Positions 1 through 8,919 of a stretch of 59,468 nucleotides of DNA are shown one piece after another. The position numbers and the translations under genes are program-made. Below the pieces are notes generated by a model. The model was not told where the DNA came from, searched no databases, and saw only the letters and a list, made by a program, of their open reading frames with translations. The first letter of the stretch is position 1, and each line of letters begins with the position of its first letter. This DNA comes from an uncultured Succinivibrio sp. (lineage in GTDB: Bacteria; Pseudomonadota; Gammaproteobacteria; Enterobacterales; Succinivibrionaceae), in NCBI GenBank assembly GCA_900770725.1, contig CAAGLL010000084.1, positions 1 through 59,468 on the forward strand, written 5' to 3'.

Positions 1-610
1 AGCGCGTTTGAGATTGGGCCGTGGTAGGAGGTGCCTCCGCAGTTCTCGCCAGAAGGGCATGAGGCGTACTCATGCGTTGCGACGCGGTGGCTGCTATAAG
101 AGCGCGGAAGGGAGGACAGCGGGACGGTTGATCCGCCGTAGGTGATGAAGGTCGAGGACAGGCTGCCCTCGCCTTTTCCCGCGATGGCGGCGTCGAACAC
201 GGCGAGGCCGCCTGATCCGATTGTCAGCGCTTTTTCCTGTGGCACGTCCTCCCACACCTCCTTTGTGCAGACCCATCCGCCCCCTGAGCTGCCGGTCTTG
301 AACTCCTTTGCCTTGCAGACCTTCTCCTTGGAAGTCCAGCTCAGTTTGGCGCTCTGGCCCTGTTCGCCACTTGCCACGAGGAACACGTGATCATAGCCGT
401 TGCCGCCGTCAGGGCCGAAGCAGGCGCACCCCCACTGGCCCCTTGTCTGCTGGTAAAGCCTGCGCGTCGGATGGACCACAAGCTGCGCGGCGAAGGCCGG
501 TCTCACCTGGATCACGGTGGAGGCAGACTCCTCGGCTCCCTGCGCGCAGGCGAGGAAGGCTAAACTACCCCCCCAATTATTGCTTTTGCTATCAATAAGT
601 TAAATTTCAT
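1..610 (-). CDS. Exported Cys-containing family protein, poly-G phase-variable candidate (OFF as sequenced), 3' end outside window
   Basis: Two reading frames make one protein. ATG at 610 follows the purine-rich AGAAGAGA and encodes MKFNLLIAKAIIGG. A run of seven G (568-574 on the plus strand as C) then shifts the frame and it stops after two more codons. With one extra G the reading continues as SLAFLACAQGAEESAST, completing a typical signal peptide. The second frame is then open to the window edge and encodes a protein with several Cys. The mature N-terminus (AEESASTVIQV) matches three other exported proteins in this window, at 26876, 26205 and 48436. The gene lies 22 nt after the chemotaxis receptor and may be cotranscribed with it. 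Function unknown; secretion is inferred from the signal peptide. The 7-G state could also be a sequencing error. Confidence 0.7.
568..574. repeat. Homopolymer C7 (G7 on coding strand), slipped-strand site
   Basis: Seven consecutive C on the plus strand lie inside the signal-peptide codons of the exported gene at 1-610. A tract of eight would restore the full reading frame; seven gives a 16-codon peptide. The position matches the G8 tract in the paralogue at 26229-26876. Confidence 0.75.
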
Positions 611-632
611 GGTTTCTCTTCTTGTTCCAGTC

Positions 633-2231
633 CTAGATCCTGATCTTCTCGACGGCCTGCTCAAGCCGTGCCATGCCCGCCGCGCAGCCGTCCAGTTTCT
701 TCCCGGAGAGCCTTGCGTCGGACGCGAAGCTGCGGCATGACTGCGAGATGGCCTGCATGTTCGACGAGATCTCGGTGGTGGCGGTCGTCTGCTCCTCGGC
801 GGCAGTCGCAATCTGCGTGATCCTAGAGGCAATGCCTGAAACCGAGGCGGTTATGCCTGTCAGCAGATCCCCAACGCCTCCTGCCTTTGCGGCAAGCTCG
901 TTCATCGAGACCAGCGACTCGTCCATAGACTCCGTGGCGGACTTCGCCCCCGCCTGGATCGACTCGGCCATCGAGGTGATCTGCTGGATCGAATCCGAGG
1001 TGCGCTTGGCAAGCGCCCGCACCTCGTCGGCGACCACGGCAAAGCCCTTGCCCGCAACGCCTGCCCTTGCCGCCTCGATGGCGGCGTTGAGCGCGAGCAG
1101 GTTGGTCTGCGCCGCAATCTCGTTGATTGTCTCGACTATGGAGGTGATCTTTCCGGTCTGGGCGGCGAGATCCGTTATTCTCTCGGAGTCGGCTCTGGTG
1201 CGGCCAGCCTGCTCCTTGATCCCGTCCATGATCGCGCTGGCGCGCTCCATGCCCTTGGCAGTGGTAGCAGACGCCTCGTCGGCGGCACCGGCGGCCTCGT
1301 GGCAGTTCTTGGCTATGTCGCCCGTGGTGGACACCATCTCGTCGGCTGCCGCAGCAACCGTTCCGGCCTTGTCCTGAGCGGTTCCCGACTCCGCCACGGT
1401 TCTCTCCGAGGACGCGCGCATGTCGTCAACCATTCCGGCGGTTTCACTGACCGTGGCGCGTATGCTTCCGACAATCGAGATCCAGCTTCTGCGCATGTCT
1501 TCCATGCCGCGCATGATCTCCCCGAACTCGTCGGCCCGGCCCGTCTCCACCGCCTTGGAAAGATCGCCGGCTCCCATCCTTCTTGCATGGGCCAGCACCT
1601 CGCCTGCTGCGGATCTAATGGATCTCGGCACCGACCATCCGATGAGGGCGCAGGCCAGCAGAACCACGCACGTGAGCGTGATCGCGACGACAAGCGGAAC
1701 TGCGCTTGCCAGGGAATCGACCTCCCTCTTCACGGCGTCGATCTGATATCCGTTCACCACGCTGATGTTGTAGGTGATAGGCACGTACAGCGGATCGAGA
1801 TCCGCCGCGACGGCCTGCCGCGCGTCCTTCCACGCCCCCGCCTCGATGAGCGGGCGCACCCTTGAGCGGTAGATCTCCGCGTATTTTGCAGTTGCCTCCT
1901 TGATGGGGCCTATGACTTTTGGATAGCGCGCCATCTGCATGGCATCCGCCGCAGCCTCGGTTTTTTCAAGCAGCTTGTCCGCGTCGGCGAGGGACTTTTC
2001 CTGCGCCTTGCCCGAGGCCAGGGCGGATATGAGCGTGTGGAGCTCGTGGACGCCATCGAGCGTGCTCCTCATGCGCCCGTAGCGCTCGACCAGGGTGGTC
2101 CTCGTGAATCCGGCGGCGTCGCGGATGCCGGAAATGTTCGCAATAGACGACAGCCCGAGCGCGAGCGTGAGCAGGGCTATGAGCGCGTATGAGCAGATCA
2201 GCTTGCCGCCGATCCCGATCCTGTGTTGCAT
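633..2231 (-). CDS. Methyl-accepting chemotaxis protein
   Basis: A transmembrane chemoreceptor of about 532 residues that would feed the CheA/CheW system. The order is a short cytoplasmic tail, TM1 (about residues 7-29), a periplasmic helical sensor (about 30-180), TM2 (about 183-205), a HAMP-like segment and a long coiled-coil signalling domain. The highly conserved hairpin tip INEIAAQTNLLALNAA is followed by EAARAGVAGKGFAVVADEVR. No C-terminal NWETF-type CheR/CheB tether is visible. I chose the ATG at 2231, which has GGAG eight bases upstream, over the TTG at 2243. The gene lies beyond the primase terminator, so it probably has its own promoter or is reached by read-through. A receptor is unusual cargo beside conjugation functions. 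The ligand cannot be predicted. Confidence 0.93.
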   Translation of the reverse strand: MQHRIGIGGKLICSYALIALLTLALGLSSIANISGIRDAAGFTRTTLVERYGRMRSTLDGVHELHTLISALASGKAQEKSLADADKLLEKTEAAADAMQMARYPKVIGPIKEATAKYAEIYRSRVRPLIEAGAWKDARQAVAADLDPLYVPITYNISVVNGYQIDAVKREVDSLASAVPLVVAITLTCVVLLACALIGWSVPRSIRSAAGEVLAHARRMGAGDLSKAVETGRADEFGEIMRGMEDMRRSWISIVGSIRATVSETAGMVDDMRASSERTVAESGTAQDKAGTVAAAADEMVSTTGDIAKNCHEAAGAADEASATTAKGMERASAIMDGIKEQAGRTRADSERITDLAAQTGKITSIVETINEIAAQTNLLALNAAIEAARAGVAGKGFAVVADEVRALAKRTSDSIQQITSMAESIQAGAKSATESMDESLVSMNELAAKAGGVGDLLTGITASVSGIASRITQIATAAEEQTTATTEISSNMQAISQSCRSFASDARLSGKKLDGCAAGMARLEQAVEKIRI

Positions 2232-2314
2232 GTGGTTCTCCAATTAAAGCAGATGCTCCAAATGTATGCCCGCAGGCAGGAACATCCCCGCCGCAAAGGG
2301 GCAGGGTTGGGGGC

Positions 2315-2350
2315 AAAAAAAATCCCCGCCAGCCAAAGGCCAGCGGGGAT
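2315..2350 (-). terminator. Rho-independent terminator of the primase operon
   Basis: On the minus strand, ATCCCCGC and GCGGGGAT form the base of a hairpin with an inner GCC-TTT-GGC stem, followed by eight T. It lies 18 nt after the primase stop codon and closes the long operon that begins near 14.4 kb. Confidence 0.85.
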
Positions 2351-2367
2351 CATGTTTCCTGATCAGA

Positions 2368-3630
2368 TCAAGGCTTCCCTGCGGTTCCCTGCTGCCTGCG
2401 CAGCCCGCAGAGTTCCCTGCCCCTCTTCAGGAGGCCCGCGACGGCGGCTTTCAGGATCGCCTCGTGCGTCGGAAAGGCTTTCGCCCCCTTCGCGCGCAGC
2501 TCGTCGTTCCAGTCCACGCCCTTGCTTCCTTCCGGAATAGGGGACTTGGGCATGACGACGAACACCTGATAGCCTTCCGGCTCCAGGCGCGCCTTCAACG
2601 CTGCCGCTGCAAGCCCTCCCGTCCGCGACGCGTCCTTGTCCGCAAAGACAACGACGGTGTGCGTCCCGGCTGGCGGCTCGAACTCCTTGAGAAGGGTCGA
2701 GCACACAGCCGAATAGACGGGGATGCCAGTGGCGAGGAAGCAGCTCAACGCCGTCTCCACGCCTTCCGCGACACCGCACACGCCTTCAGCAACATTGCCG
2801 ATCCTGATGAAGCGGCTTTTGTTGGCGAGGCGGTGGTCAGCGTGCGTGAGCTTTTTCGGGGACTCTACCGGCGCCTTGGCCCCGTTGAGGAGCCAGGTGC
2901 GGTGAAGCGCAACCCCCGCGCCGTCGCCGTTCTGCACATGGCAGACCATGGCGGCGAAGCTCTTTTTCTCCTTCCCATCCGTATACGCGAGCGCTTTTGC
3001 GCAGCGGATGGATCTCAGATCCTTCGGATCTGCCTTCGCGAGCCCAGCAAGGCCGCGGGCGCGGAAATACATCCACACCTCGCGGGCCTCCGGGTTGGGC
3101 CTGCCGTCCTTGAAAAGGGGAACGGTGGCCGCCCAGAGCGCCTTGTTCTGCTCGCGCGCACGGGCGCTCTCCTCGAGCTCGCGGCGCTCCGCCTCGCGGC
3201 GGTACGCTGCCTGCCTGCGGGCAGCCTCCTCCTGCTGGCGGGCTATTTCAGCCCGGTCAGCGGAAGTAAGCTCCCTGCCGGCATACTCGGGGAGGCCGAG
3301 GTATCTTCCCACAACCTCGAAGAAGTCGTGGGCGGAACGCGCCTTGCCAGTCAGGAGCATCAGCTTGTAAAAGTTGATGCAGGGGCTTGGCACCCCCCAG
3401 ATGTTCTGGTTGAAGAACATCAGCCCGGACTGGTTGAAGTCCTTTTTGAGCCTGAATCCATCGCACTTCGAGTGACGCCACGGATCAGGGACTCCGCGTC
3501 CAATGCGCTTTATTGCCAGGTCAGCCACTCCAGGGAAGAAGTGGCCCAGAAGCTCAATGTATCGCCCCCGGCAAGCGGCGAATACATGGTCTGCGCCGTG
3601 ATCCGGCGCGCCGCTAGAGGCAATGTTCAC
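2368..3630 (-). CDS. Toprim-domain DNA primase
   Basis: A mobile-element primase/Toprim protein of 420 residues, likely to prime replication or the transferred strand. The Toprim catalytic glutamate lies in GVAEGVETAL (about residues 286-295). The DxD motif is in VVVFADKDAS (about 326-335), and GVDWNDEL closes the domain near residue 375. The N-terminal half has several Cys and His but no complete CHC2 zinc finger that I can define, and residues 125-165 are strongly charged and probably helical. The start is GTG at 3630, with AGGAGGTT upstream. It is the last gene of the operon containing the CobS/CobT-like pair. The family (plasmid primases with a DUF7146-type N-terminus) is named from general knowledge; the Toprim motifs are seen directly. 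Confidence 0.85.
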   Translation of the reverse strand: MNIASSGAPDHGADHVFAACRGRYIELLGHFFPGVADLAIKRIGRGVPDPWRHSKCDGFRLKKDFNQSGLMFFNQNIWGVPSPCINFYKLMLLTGKARSAHDFFEVVGRYLGLPEYAGRELTSADRAEIARQQEEAARRQAAYRREAERRELEESARAREQNKALWAATVPLFKDGRPNPEAREVWMYFRARGLAGLAKADPKDLRSIRCAKALAYTDGKEKKSFAAMVCHVQNGDGAGVALHRTWLLNGAKAPVESPKKLTHADHRLANKSRFIRIGNVAEGVCGVAEGVETALSCFLATGIPVYSAVCSTLLKEFEPPAGTHTVVVFADKDASRTGGLAAAALKARLEPEGYQVFVVMPKSPIPEGSKGVDWNDELRAKGAKAFPTHEAILKAAVAGLLKRGRELCGLRRQQGTAGKP

Positions 3631-3722
3631 AATGAACCTCCTTTGTTTTCTAGCATTTGAAATGAATAGGGAAAGCCGGGCGCGGATGCGCCGCGGCTTT
3701 GATGCGCCTTCTGAGAGAAGGC
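3631..3722 (-). other. Structured spacer with two perfect hairpins
   Basis: On the minus strand, GCCTTCT-CTC-AGAAGGC is followed by a hairpin with outer arms AAAGCCG and CGGCTTT around a GC-rich inner stem. Neither has a T-run, so they look like mRNA-stabilising or processing structures rather than terminators. Confidence 0.6.
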
Positions 3723-5840
3723 TTATGGCTTGGGAGGAGCCTGGAGGCTGCCCCTGCGGAGCATCTTCTGCTTGTTCTCGCGCAGAATGCGCAGAAGCAG
3801 GCTTCCGACGGAATCCGCAAGGGTCTCCGGATGCACCACGAAGCTGTCCGTGAACGGGAACGGCTCGAAATCAAGATCGATTTTGATCCCGTAGTCCTCG
3901 ATGCCAAGGGCAGGGAGGAAGCCGAACCCGTTGCGCGCAAACACGCAGTCGTCGTCTTTATGGACGCGTGAGCCGAAGTTCGCGTACTCGTCCCAGATGC
4001 CGTCGGTGATCGTGATGATTATCTTTCGATAATCGCGATCCCTCATGAGCATCCGGGCCGCGCGGGCCGTGGCTACGTAGCCCTCGGTCGACCCCATGGG
4101 GTGGCCGATGCGCCTTCCGAGCGCCCTCAGGAAGTCCTCGCCGGGCTTCCGGATGAGGGAGGTCTGCGTGTCGAAGCGCATTACTGCCAGCTTGAGGTTC
4201 TGGCCCTCGAAGCGGCTAATTGCGCTGCCGATCATCGCGCAAGCCAGCGAGGCTGCGTCGAAGCGCGTCAGCTCCCGGTCAATGCTGCCTAAAGTCCGCA
4301 TTGATCCGCTGCCGTCCACGAGGATCACGATGCTCGTCTTCTCGACGGGCATCTGCACCTTTCCTTGAAAGGGGGTGCGCGTGAACCCGCCTTGGGCGAG
4401 CAGTGGGATGCGGCTTCCGGCGACGCGGGTGCCGTGCCTTGCCACCGCAGGTCCCCTGGCCTCGCCAAGCGAGACCAGCTCCCGGCGGATCTTGACGGAC
4501 AGGGAGGAGATCTCCTTCCTGTACTTCTCCATCAAGTTCCGCAGCCTAAGCTCCCCGGCAGGGCTTTCCTCCACCCAGGCGTAGCCATTGCAATCCTTGT
4601 AGTCGTCGCCGTTGTTGGCGACGAAAGGATCGTTCAGCGACTCCAGCGCCTCGCGGCGGGAGAGCTTGTGGCCGCACCCCCAGCGATGCCACTTCTCGGC
4701 ACCGTAGTCGGAGCGCGACTTCAGCCTGGCCCCTTCCAGCGCCTGGTTGGCCTTCTCGACCGCCGAGGCGCTGTAGGTTCCATCGTCCTCCTCCATCTTC
4801 CGCAGGGCGGCCTGGAAGCCGCCAGGCCCGATGGCGCCGGACTCCCGCTTCTGCTTCTGCTTCCCGTCCTCGTCCTTCTTCTCTCCGCTGCCAGAGCGGG
4901 AGTCTGAAGGATCAGAGGCGGAGCCGGAGCCTTCCTCCTTTCCGCCGTCCTTGCAGGACGACGGGCCGCCTTTCGCCATGCGCTTGGCGAGATCCTTCAA
5001 AAGAGGATCCAGCATTTTCGATTGCCGGACCATCTGATTGAAGATCTCGCCGGTTGTCATGGCGAAAGTCTTCCTGGTGAACATCCCGTTGCGGATGCCC
5101 GCCTCGAAGGCCGCCGCGAGGCCCTTGAGGACTTTCATCCGTCTGGGCCAGCGCGAGGCCAGGATGGCCTCGTACTCCCCGGCGAGGGAGTGGTCAACGC
5201 CCTCGTAGGCGCTGAGCTCCCTCTCCAGGAGGGCGAGAAGCCAGAATGAGAGCACCTTGAAGGTGCTCTCCTGTTTCATACCCGCGACGGCTGCTGTCCT
5301 CTCAGCGTCCGTGGGGTTGTACGCCTTGTGGACGACAGTGAGGAGCGGCCTTGCGGACAATCCGAAGACCCGGCACATGCCGTATTCAATGCGCGGATCT
5401 TCCGCGCAGTTGAGGAACTCCCTCGACTGTGCGGCGAAGGCGTTCGCAACGACTTCCTTCCGCCCCTCGTCAAGATGGAGGACTTCCATCTTGACAGTGT
5501 CGAGTCGGGACCGCGCGGTTGCGCGGGCCTCCTCGACCAGGTGCTTCACGGACTCCATGTCCGTGAAGTAGCAGTGCCCAAGCTCATGGGTGATGAACCC
5601 AAGAGCGTGGACGCGGGCGGCCCCCGGCTTGGAGACCATCTTCACAAGATCCACCGGAAGGTAGATCTTGGTGCCGTCGGTGCACGGCGGCCTGCCCACG
5701 CGGATCTCCGCGTCGGCGCCGAACTTGCGGTTGCAAAGTCCGGCTACAGTCCCGTTGAGGGACTGCACGTTGCGCACAAGCTCCACCTCGTCGATGGAGC
5801 CGTTCTTGATGCCGTTTCCGGCGTTGTTAATGTCAGCCAT
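3723..5840 (-). CDS. CobT-like protein: metallopeptidase-like (HExxH) domain plus VWA domain
   Basis: A 705-residue protein pairing with the MoxR/CobS-type AAA+ ATPase of the same operon (12464-13756). The N-terminal domain has HELGH at residues 85-89 and a conserved EDPRIE further on, the pattern of putative metallopeptidase domains found in VWA proteins. An acidic, low-complexity linker (about 300-345) follows. The C-terminal VWA domain has the MIDAS motif DGSGSM (509-514), then GSTEG and TITDG. In known MoxR-VWA systems the AAA+ protein remodels targets recruited by the VWA partner. Here the target is unknown, and the N-terminal zinc-site signature suggests proteolysis or metal binding (inference). 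It starts at ATG 5840 behind AAAGGAGG. A second, decayed VWA gene of this type lies at 55226-55936. Confidence 0.85.
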   Translation of the reverse strand: MADINNAGNGIKNGSIDEVELVRNVQSLNGTVAGLCNRKFGADAEIRVGRPPCTDGTKIYLPVDLVKMVSKPGAARVHALGFITHELGHCYFTDMESVKHLVEEARATARSRLDTVKMEVLHLDEGRKEVVANAFAAQSREFLNCAEDPRIEYGMCRVFGLSARPLLTVVHKAYNPTDAERTAAVAGMKQESTFKVLSFWLLALLERELSAYEGVDHSLAGEYEAILASRWPRRMKVLKGLAAAFEAGIRNGMFTRKTFAMTTGEIFNQMVRQSKMLDPLLKDLAKRMAKGGPSSCKDGGKEEGSGSASDPSDSRSGSGEKKDEDGKQKQKRESGAIGPGGFQAALRKMEEDDGTYSASAVEKANQALEGARLKSRSDYGAEKWHRWGCGHKLSRREALESLNDPFVANNGDDYKDCNGYAWVEESPAGELRLRNLMEKYRKEISSLSVKIRRELVSLGEARGPAVARHGTRVAGSRIPLLAQGGFTRTPFQGKVQMPVEKTSIVILVDGSGSMRTLGSIDRELTRFDAASLACAMIGSAISRFEGQNLKLAVMRFDTQTSLIRKPGEDFLRALGRRIGHPMGSTEGYVATARAARMLMRDRDYRKIIITITDGIWDEYANFGSRVHKDDDCVFARNGFGFLPALGIEDYGIKIDLDFEPFPFTDSFVVHPETLADSVGSLLLRILRENKQKMLRRGSLQAPPKP

Positions 5841-5986
5841 GATGGCCTCCTTTCAAACGCCCCGGAAAACGGCTCCACCTCCCCTCGCGGGACGGAAGAA
5901 ACCGCCTCGCGGGGCAAGGTTGATGTTTTTGGTTGTGCATGGGAGGGCCGAAGCCCACCCAATGCGTCTTGCGCCATCCCAGGCCC

Positions 5987-7717
5987 TCAGAAAAGAGGGG
6001 TGTCGGAAATGACGCCGGAGAAGCCGCGGTTGACGCGGCTCTCCTCGTGGAAAGCCGCGGAGTGGGACTCCACGGCTTCCGCCACCTCGCCGGAAGACTT
6101 CACAGTTTCCGGCTCGGCATCCGCCTGCATGGCAGGCTCCTGCTGTTCCGCTTCATCAGCGGAACAGGCCTTGAACATCCCGTCCGGGACTTCTCTCATT
6201 TGAGAGAAGTTCCTCGACAGGAAGTCCGCAGCCTTCTCAGGGTCGGAGAAGTCGATGCCTGACGCATCGGCTTCTTCTTCCACCCTCGCAGGAGCTGCGG
6301 CTGCAGGCTCCTCCTCAGCCGGAGCCTTCACAGGCTCGGCTTCGGTCCCGTCCTCTGCGGGGGCCTTCACAGGCTCCGCTTCGGACTTGACGGCCAGCTC
6401 GGCCATCTCGCCGTCGCCAACCACCGTGGCGGCAGGGGCGGCGCACTGCGCCTCCTCAAGCGCCTTGGCGCGCCAGGCTGCGGCCTCTTCCAGTTTGCGC
6501 TCTTCAGCGCCAGCCTTAAGAAGCTCGGCCAGCTTGGCGGCGTTGGCGCTCTCCGCCACAGGAGCGGCCTCGGCAGGCTCCGGATCAAAGAGATCCAGGC
6601 TGTGCCCCTCTTTCTCCTCCTCTGCTTCAGTCTCCGGCTTTGCAGCCGGAACTGGAGCAGGGGCGCCGTTGAGGATGGCGACCATGCCTCTCTTGTTGGA
6701 GAGGTCAAAGCCGTCACCCCAGAGGCTTTCCCCGGAGGCAAGGAACGCCCTCAGTTCCTTCTCGCCGCTGAAGATTTCAGCGACTTTCCAGAACTTCTTG
6801 ACGATCCACCCCTCGAGGCACTTCACATTCGCGAGCGGGTGCTCGTGAAGGAAGTGAGCCTCAATCTCCCCGATGAGGGAGAAGGCCTTGCCCAAAAGCT
6901 CGGCGTCGCCCCCCTCGCGGAAGACGAGCCTGAGATTAGGCATCTGCGCCTTCACGGCGTCGATGGCCTTCTTCAGAGCCCCCATCTTGCGGCCAAGAAT
7001 GTTCGCGTAGTTCTTGCGCGAGCAATTTCTTGACATCTCGATGAACGGCCCGAAGAGCCTGGCCTTGAAGGCCTCCTCTGCGCTCACCACCGAAGTGGCG
7101 GCGCTTCCCTTGAGGAGCTTGTCAAGCTCCTCGTCCTCGCCCTCCTTGGGGAGGGCGATGGTGAAGACCTGAATGGAGAAGCTGTTGCGCTTCTCGAACT
7201 CGGCCTTCCCCGGGATGCGCGTGAGCGCGTCATTGAGGACTTCCTTGTCCTCAATTTTCTGTTCCAGCTCGGCCCTCGTCTGATCCACGATGTCGCCGTA
7301 GTTGGCGACGATGGCGTGGATCTCATCGTCAAACAAGCTCTTAAGCTTGTTCAACTCAACTAGGACTTCCTTCATCCTCTGGATGGGAATGAAGAAAGTG
7401 CCGTCGAGCGAGCCTGCTCTCGCCCCGTTCTTTTCGAGCAGGGCGTTGACATCCTTGCGGATGCCTTCGAGCCTCTGAAGAGGCTCGGAGAGGAACGACC
7501 TTGCGGTCGTTCCCACCTTGACCGACTCATTGGCGCAGTCGGCCTTGGCCTTCTGCGTCAATTGACGGTAGGTGGTTCCCTGCGAGAGAGCCGCCTCACC
7601 GCCGTAGATCACCAGTCCGGTGGTCACAATGGCGAGGCGCTTGCTCTTCTCTATTCCGGCCTTGATCTGGGCCTCGGCAGTCGCGGCAAAAGCCGCGTTG
7701 GTGTTGACGTTAGTCAT
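5987..7717 (-). CDS. DUF3150-type protein
   Basis: A 576-residue soluble protein in the CobS/CobT-like operon. The N-terminal 250 residues fit the DUF3150 pattern: a short beta region, then long amphipathic helices through ARSFLSEPLQRLEGIRKDV and RMKEVLVELNKLKSLFDDE. The C-terminal 200 residues are low complexity, rich in Ala, Glu and Pro, with a tandem AEPVKAPAE repeat. DUF3150 proteins are commonly encoded beside CobS/CobT-like AAA+ and VWA proteins on plasmids and ICEs, so it is probably the third member of that complex; this is inference from context. The start ATG 7717 follows AAGGAGGCAAAT. No enzymatic motif is visible. Confidence 0.7.
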   Translation of the reverse strand: MTNVNTNAAFAATAEAQIKAGIEKSKRLAIVTTGLVIYGGEAALSQGTTYRQLTQKAKADCANESVKVGTTARSFLSEPLQRLEGIRKDVNALLEKNGARAGSLDGTFFIPIQRMKEVLVELNKLKSLFDDEIHAIVANYGDIVDQTRAELEQKIEDKEVLNDALTRIPGKAEFEKRNSFSIQVFTIALPKEGEDEELDKLLKGSAATSVVSAEEAFKARLFGPFIEMSRNCSRKNYANILGRKMGALKKAIDAVKAQMPNLRLVFREGGDAELLGKAFSLIGEIEAHFLHEHPLANVKCLEGWIVKKFWKVAEIFSGEKELRAFLASGESLWGDGFDLSNKRGMVAILNGAPAPVPAAKPETEAEEEKEGHSLDLFDPEPAEAAPVAESANAAKLAELLKAGAEERKLEEAAAWRAKALEEAQCAAPAATVVGDGEMAELAVKSEAEPVKAPAEDGTEAEPVKAPAEEEPAAAAPARVEEEADASGIDFSDPEKAADFLSRNFSQMREVPDGMFKACSADEAEQQEPAMQADAEPETVKSSGEVAEAVESHSAAFHEESRVNRGFSGVISDTPLF

Positions 7718-7816
7718 ATTTGCCTCCTTAAGGCATTGAAACCCCTCGGAGACAGCCCACTCCGCCCATGGGGACGGAATTGAGCCGTCCCTTCGGGGCG
7801 AGTTGGTTTGTTTTTT

Positions 7817-8341
7817 TTACGCGACGGCCCAGTTCGTAAGAACCGGGACCACGCCGCGTGATGTCTTGAAGCGGAGACCAGTTATCAAGCTGGCCGCCGG
7901 ACGGCAGTCGCCGTCTGTGGTGACGTAGCTAACCTTCAGATCCCTGATGAGGGGATCGTCGGCGAGCAACGACTTGGTTTGGGCCGCCCACCATTTCTGG
8001 AGGGCTGCCTTGGCCGTCAGGGCCAGATCCTCCGCCTGGTAGCGGAGGTTGGTCCTTGCCTGTTCGACGTAGCCGACGAACAGGCTCTTGTCCCCGGGGT
8101 CGATCGTGTAGACGGTCGCGCCGCCAGGGACTTGGCGGCTTTCGAGGCAGAGCCTCTCGGCCTGCCTCTTGAGAAGGACCAGCGGAGTCATAAGCTCCAT
8201 CCTGTCCTCCTCGCTGCGGGATGTGACCCTCATGGATCTCGTCCCGCCATGGCGCGTCGTCACCGACGCGCTGAAGCGGAGCTCGCGGATCTGCGGCTCC
8301 GGAACCACGAACTCAATCGTGGGGTCGTGAAAAATGAACAT
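7817..8341 (-). CDS. Hypothetical protein, 174 aa
   Basis: The start at ATG 8341 is set by AAAGGAGAGCACC just upstream; an in-frame codon further up lacks a ribosome-binding site. The protein begins MFIFHDPTIEFVVPEP, has mixed alpha/beta character, no signal peptide, no transmembrane segment and no motif I recognise. A centrally placed Trp pair (KWWAAQTKSLL) is the only distinctive feature. It lies between the DUF3150 gene and a run of very small genes, with a hairpin-containing spacer on each side. On the downstream side (7718-7816) GGGACGG and CCGTCCC pair across a 7-nt loop. Confidence 0.75.
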   Translation of the reverse strand: MFIFHDPTIEFVVPEPQIRELRFSASVTTRHGGTRSMRVTSRSEEDRMELMTPLVLLKRQAERLCLESRQVPGGATVYTIDPGDKSLFVGYVEQARTNLRYQAEDLALTAKAALQKWWAAQTKSLLADDPLIRDLKVSYVTTDGDCRPAASLITGLRFKTSRGVVPVLTNWAVA

Positions 8342-8425
8342 GGTGCTCTCCTTTAAAAGCAAGGACGGGCACCCCCGCCCGCAAGGGAGGAAATGCCCGC
8401 CCTTGCGGTGTGGTTGTTCGGCTCG

Positions 8426-8638
8426 TCAGGCCAGCTTGCGCTGGCTGACGAGCTTCTTGTAGATGGCCTTGATCAAGTCACGGCGCCACTCGGGGCCGCG
8501 ATGCTTGAGGATCCTGCGCTCCTCGTCCTCGAAGATCCCGACCTCGGGATCCTCGTAGGAGTCGGAGTCGAGGCCTGCGTGGTAGCAGGCCGATGAAACG
8601 ACCTCATCGAGGTCGAAGAAGATGGTGTTGCTGTTCAT
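8426..8638 (-). CDS. Small acidic hypothetical protein, 70 aa
   Basis: ATG 8638 follows CAGGAGGAAGAACC, a strong ribosome-binding site. The protein starts MNSNTIFFDLDEVVSSACYH, is acidic in the middle and basic at the C-terminus (KKLVSQRKLA). No family is recognised. The spacer 8342-8425 carries a hairpin with arms CCGCAAGGG and CCCTTGCGG. Confidence 0.7.
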   Translation of the reverse strand: MNSNTIFFDLDEVVSSACYHAGLDSDSYEDPEVGIFEDEERRILKHRGPEWRRDLIKAIYKKLVSQRKLA

Positions 8639-8742
8639 GGTTCTTCCTCCTGTGGAAGAAAAAAGCCCGGACAGCAGCAGGAAGCACCCTCCCGCAATGC
8701 GGCAGGTGAGTTCCTGCCGCTGGCGGGCTGGTTGTTGATTGG

Positions 8743-8910
8743 TTAGTCTTTTTCCTTCCTTTCTGCCTTGCGGCTTTGGGAAGGTGTTTCATGGTGGCAG
8801 CGGGCGCTCTCGCGCACGATCGCCTCGATGCACTTCTGGATCTCCTCCAGCTGCATCTCGGGAGTCGTGAACTCGAACGTCCACTCCGCCAGGTTGATGT
8901 CCCGGCGCAT
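8743..8910 (-). CDS. Small hypothetical protein, 55 aa
   Basis: The ATG at 8910 lies behind ATAGGAGGCGCTG, a good Shine-Dalgarno sequence, only 9 nt after the stop codon of the upstream gene. The product begins MRRDINLAEWTFEFTTPEMQ, continues as an acidic amphipathic helix and ends in a Lys/Glu-rich tail. No homologue is recognised. A hairpin with CGGCAGG and CCTGCCG arms follows in the spacer to the next gene. Confidence 0.6.
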   Translation of the reverse strand: MRRDINLAEWTFEFTTPEMQLEEIQKCIEAIVRESARCHHETPSQSRKAERKEKD

Positions 8911-8919
8911 CAGCGCCTC

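Noticed and set aside
2266..3660. 464-codon plus-strand ORF opposite the primase
   Set aside because: High GC gives long shadow frames; the minus frame has Toprim motifs and a proper start signal.
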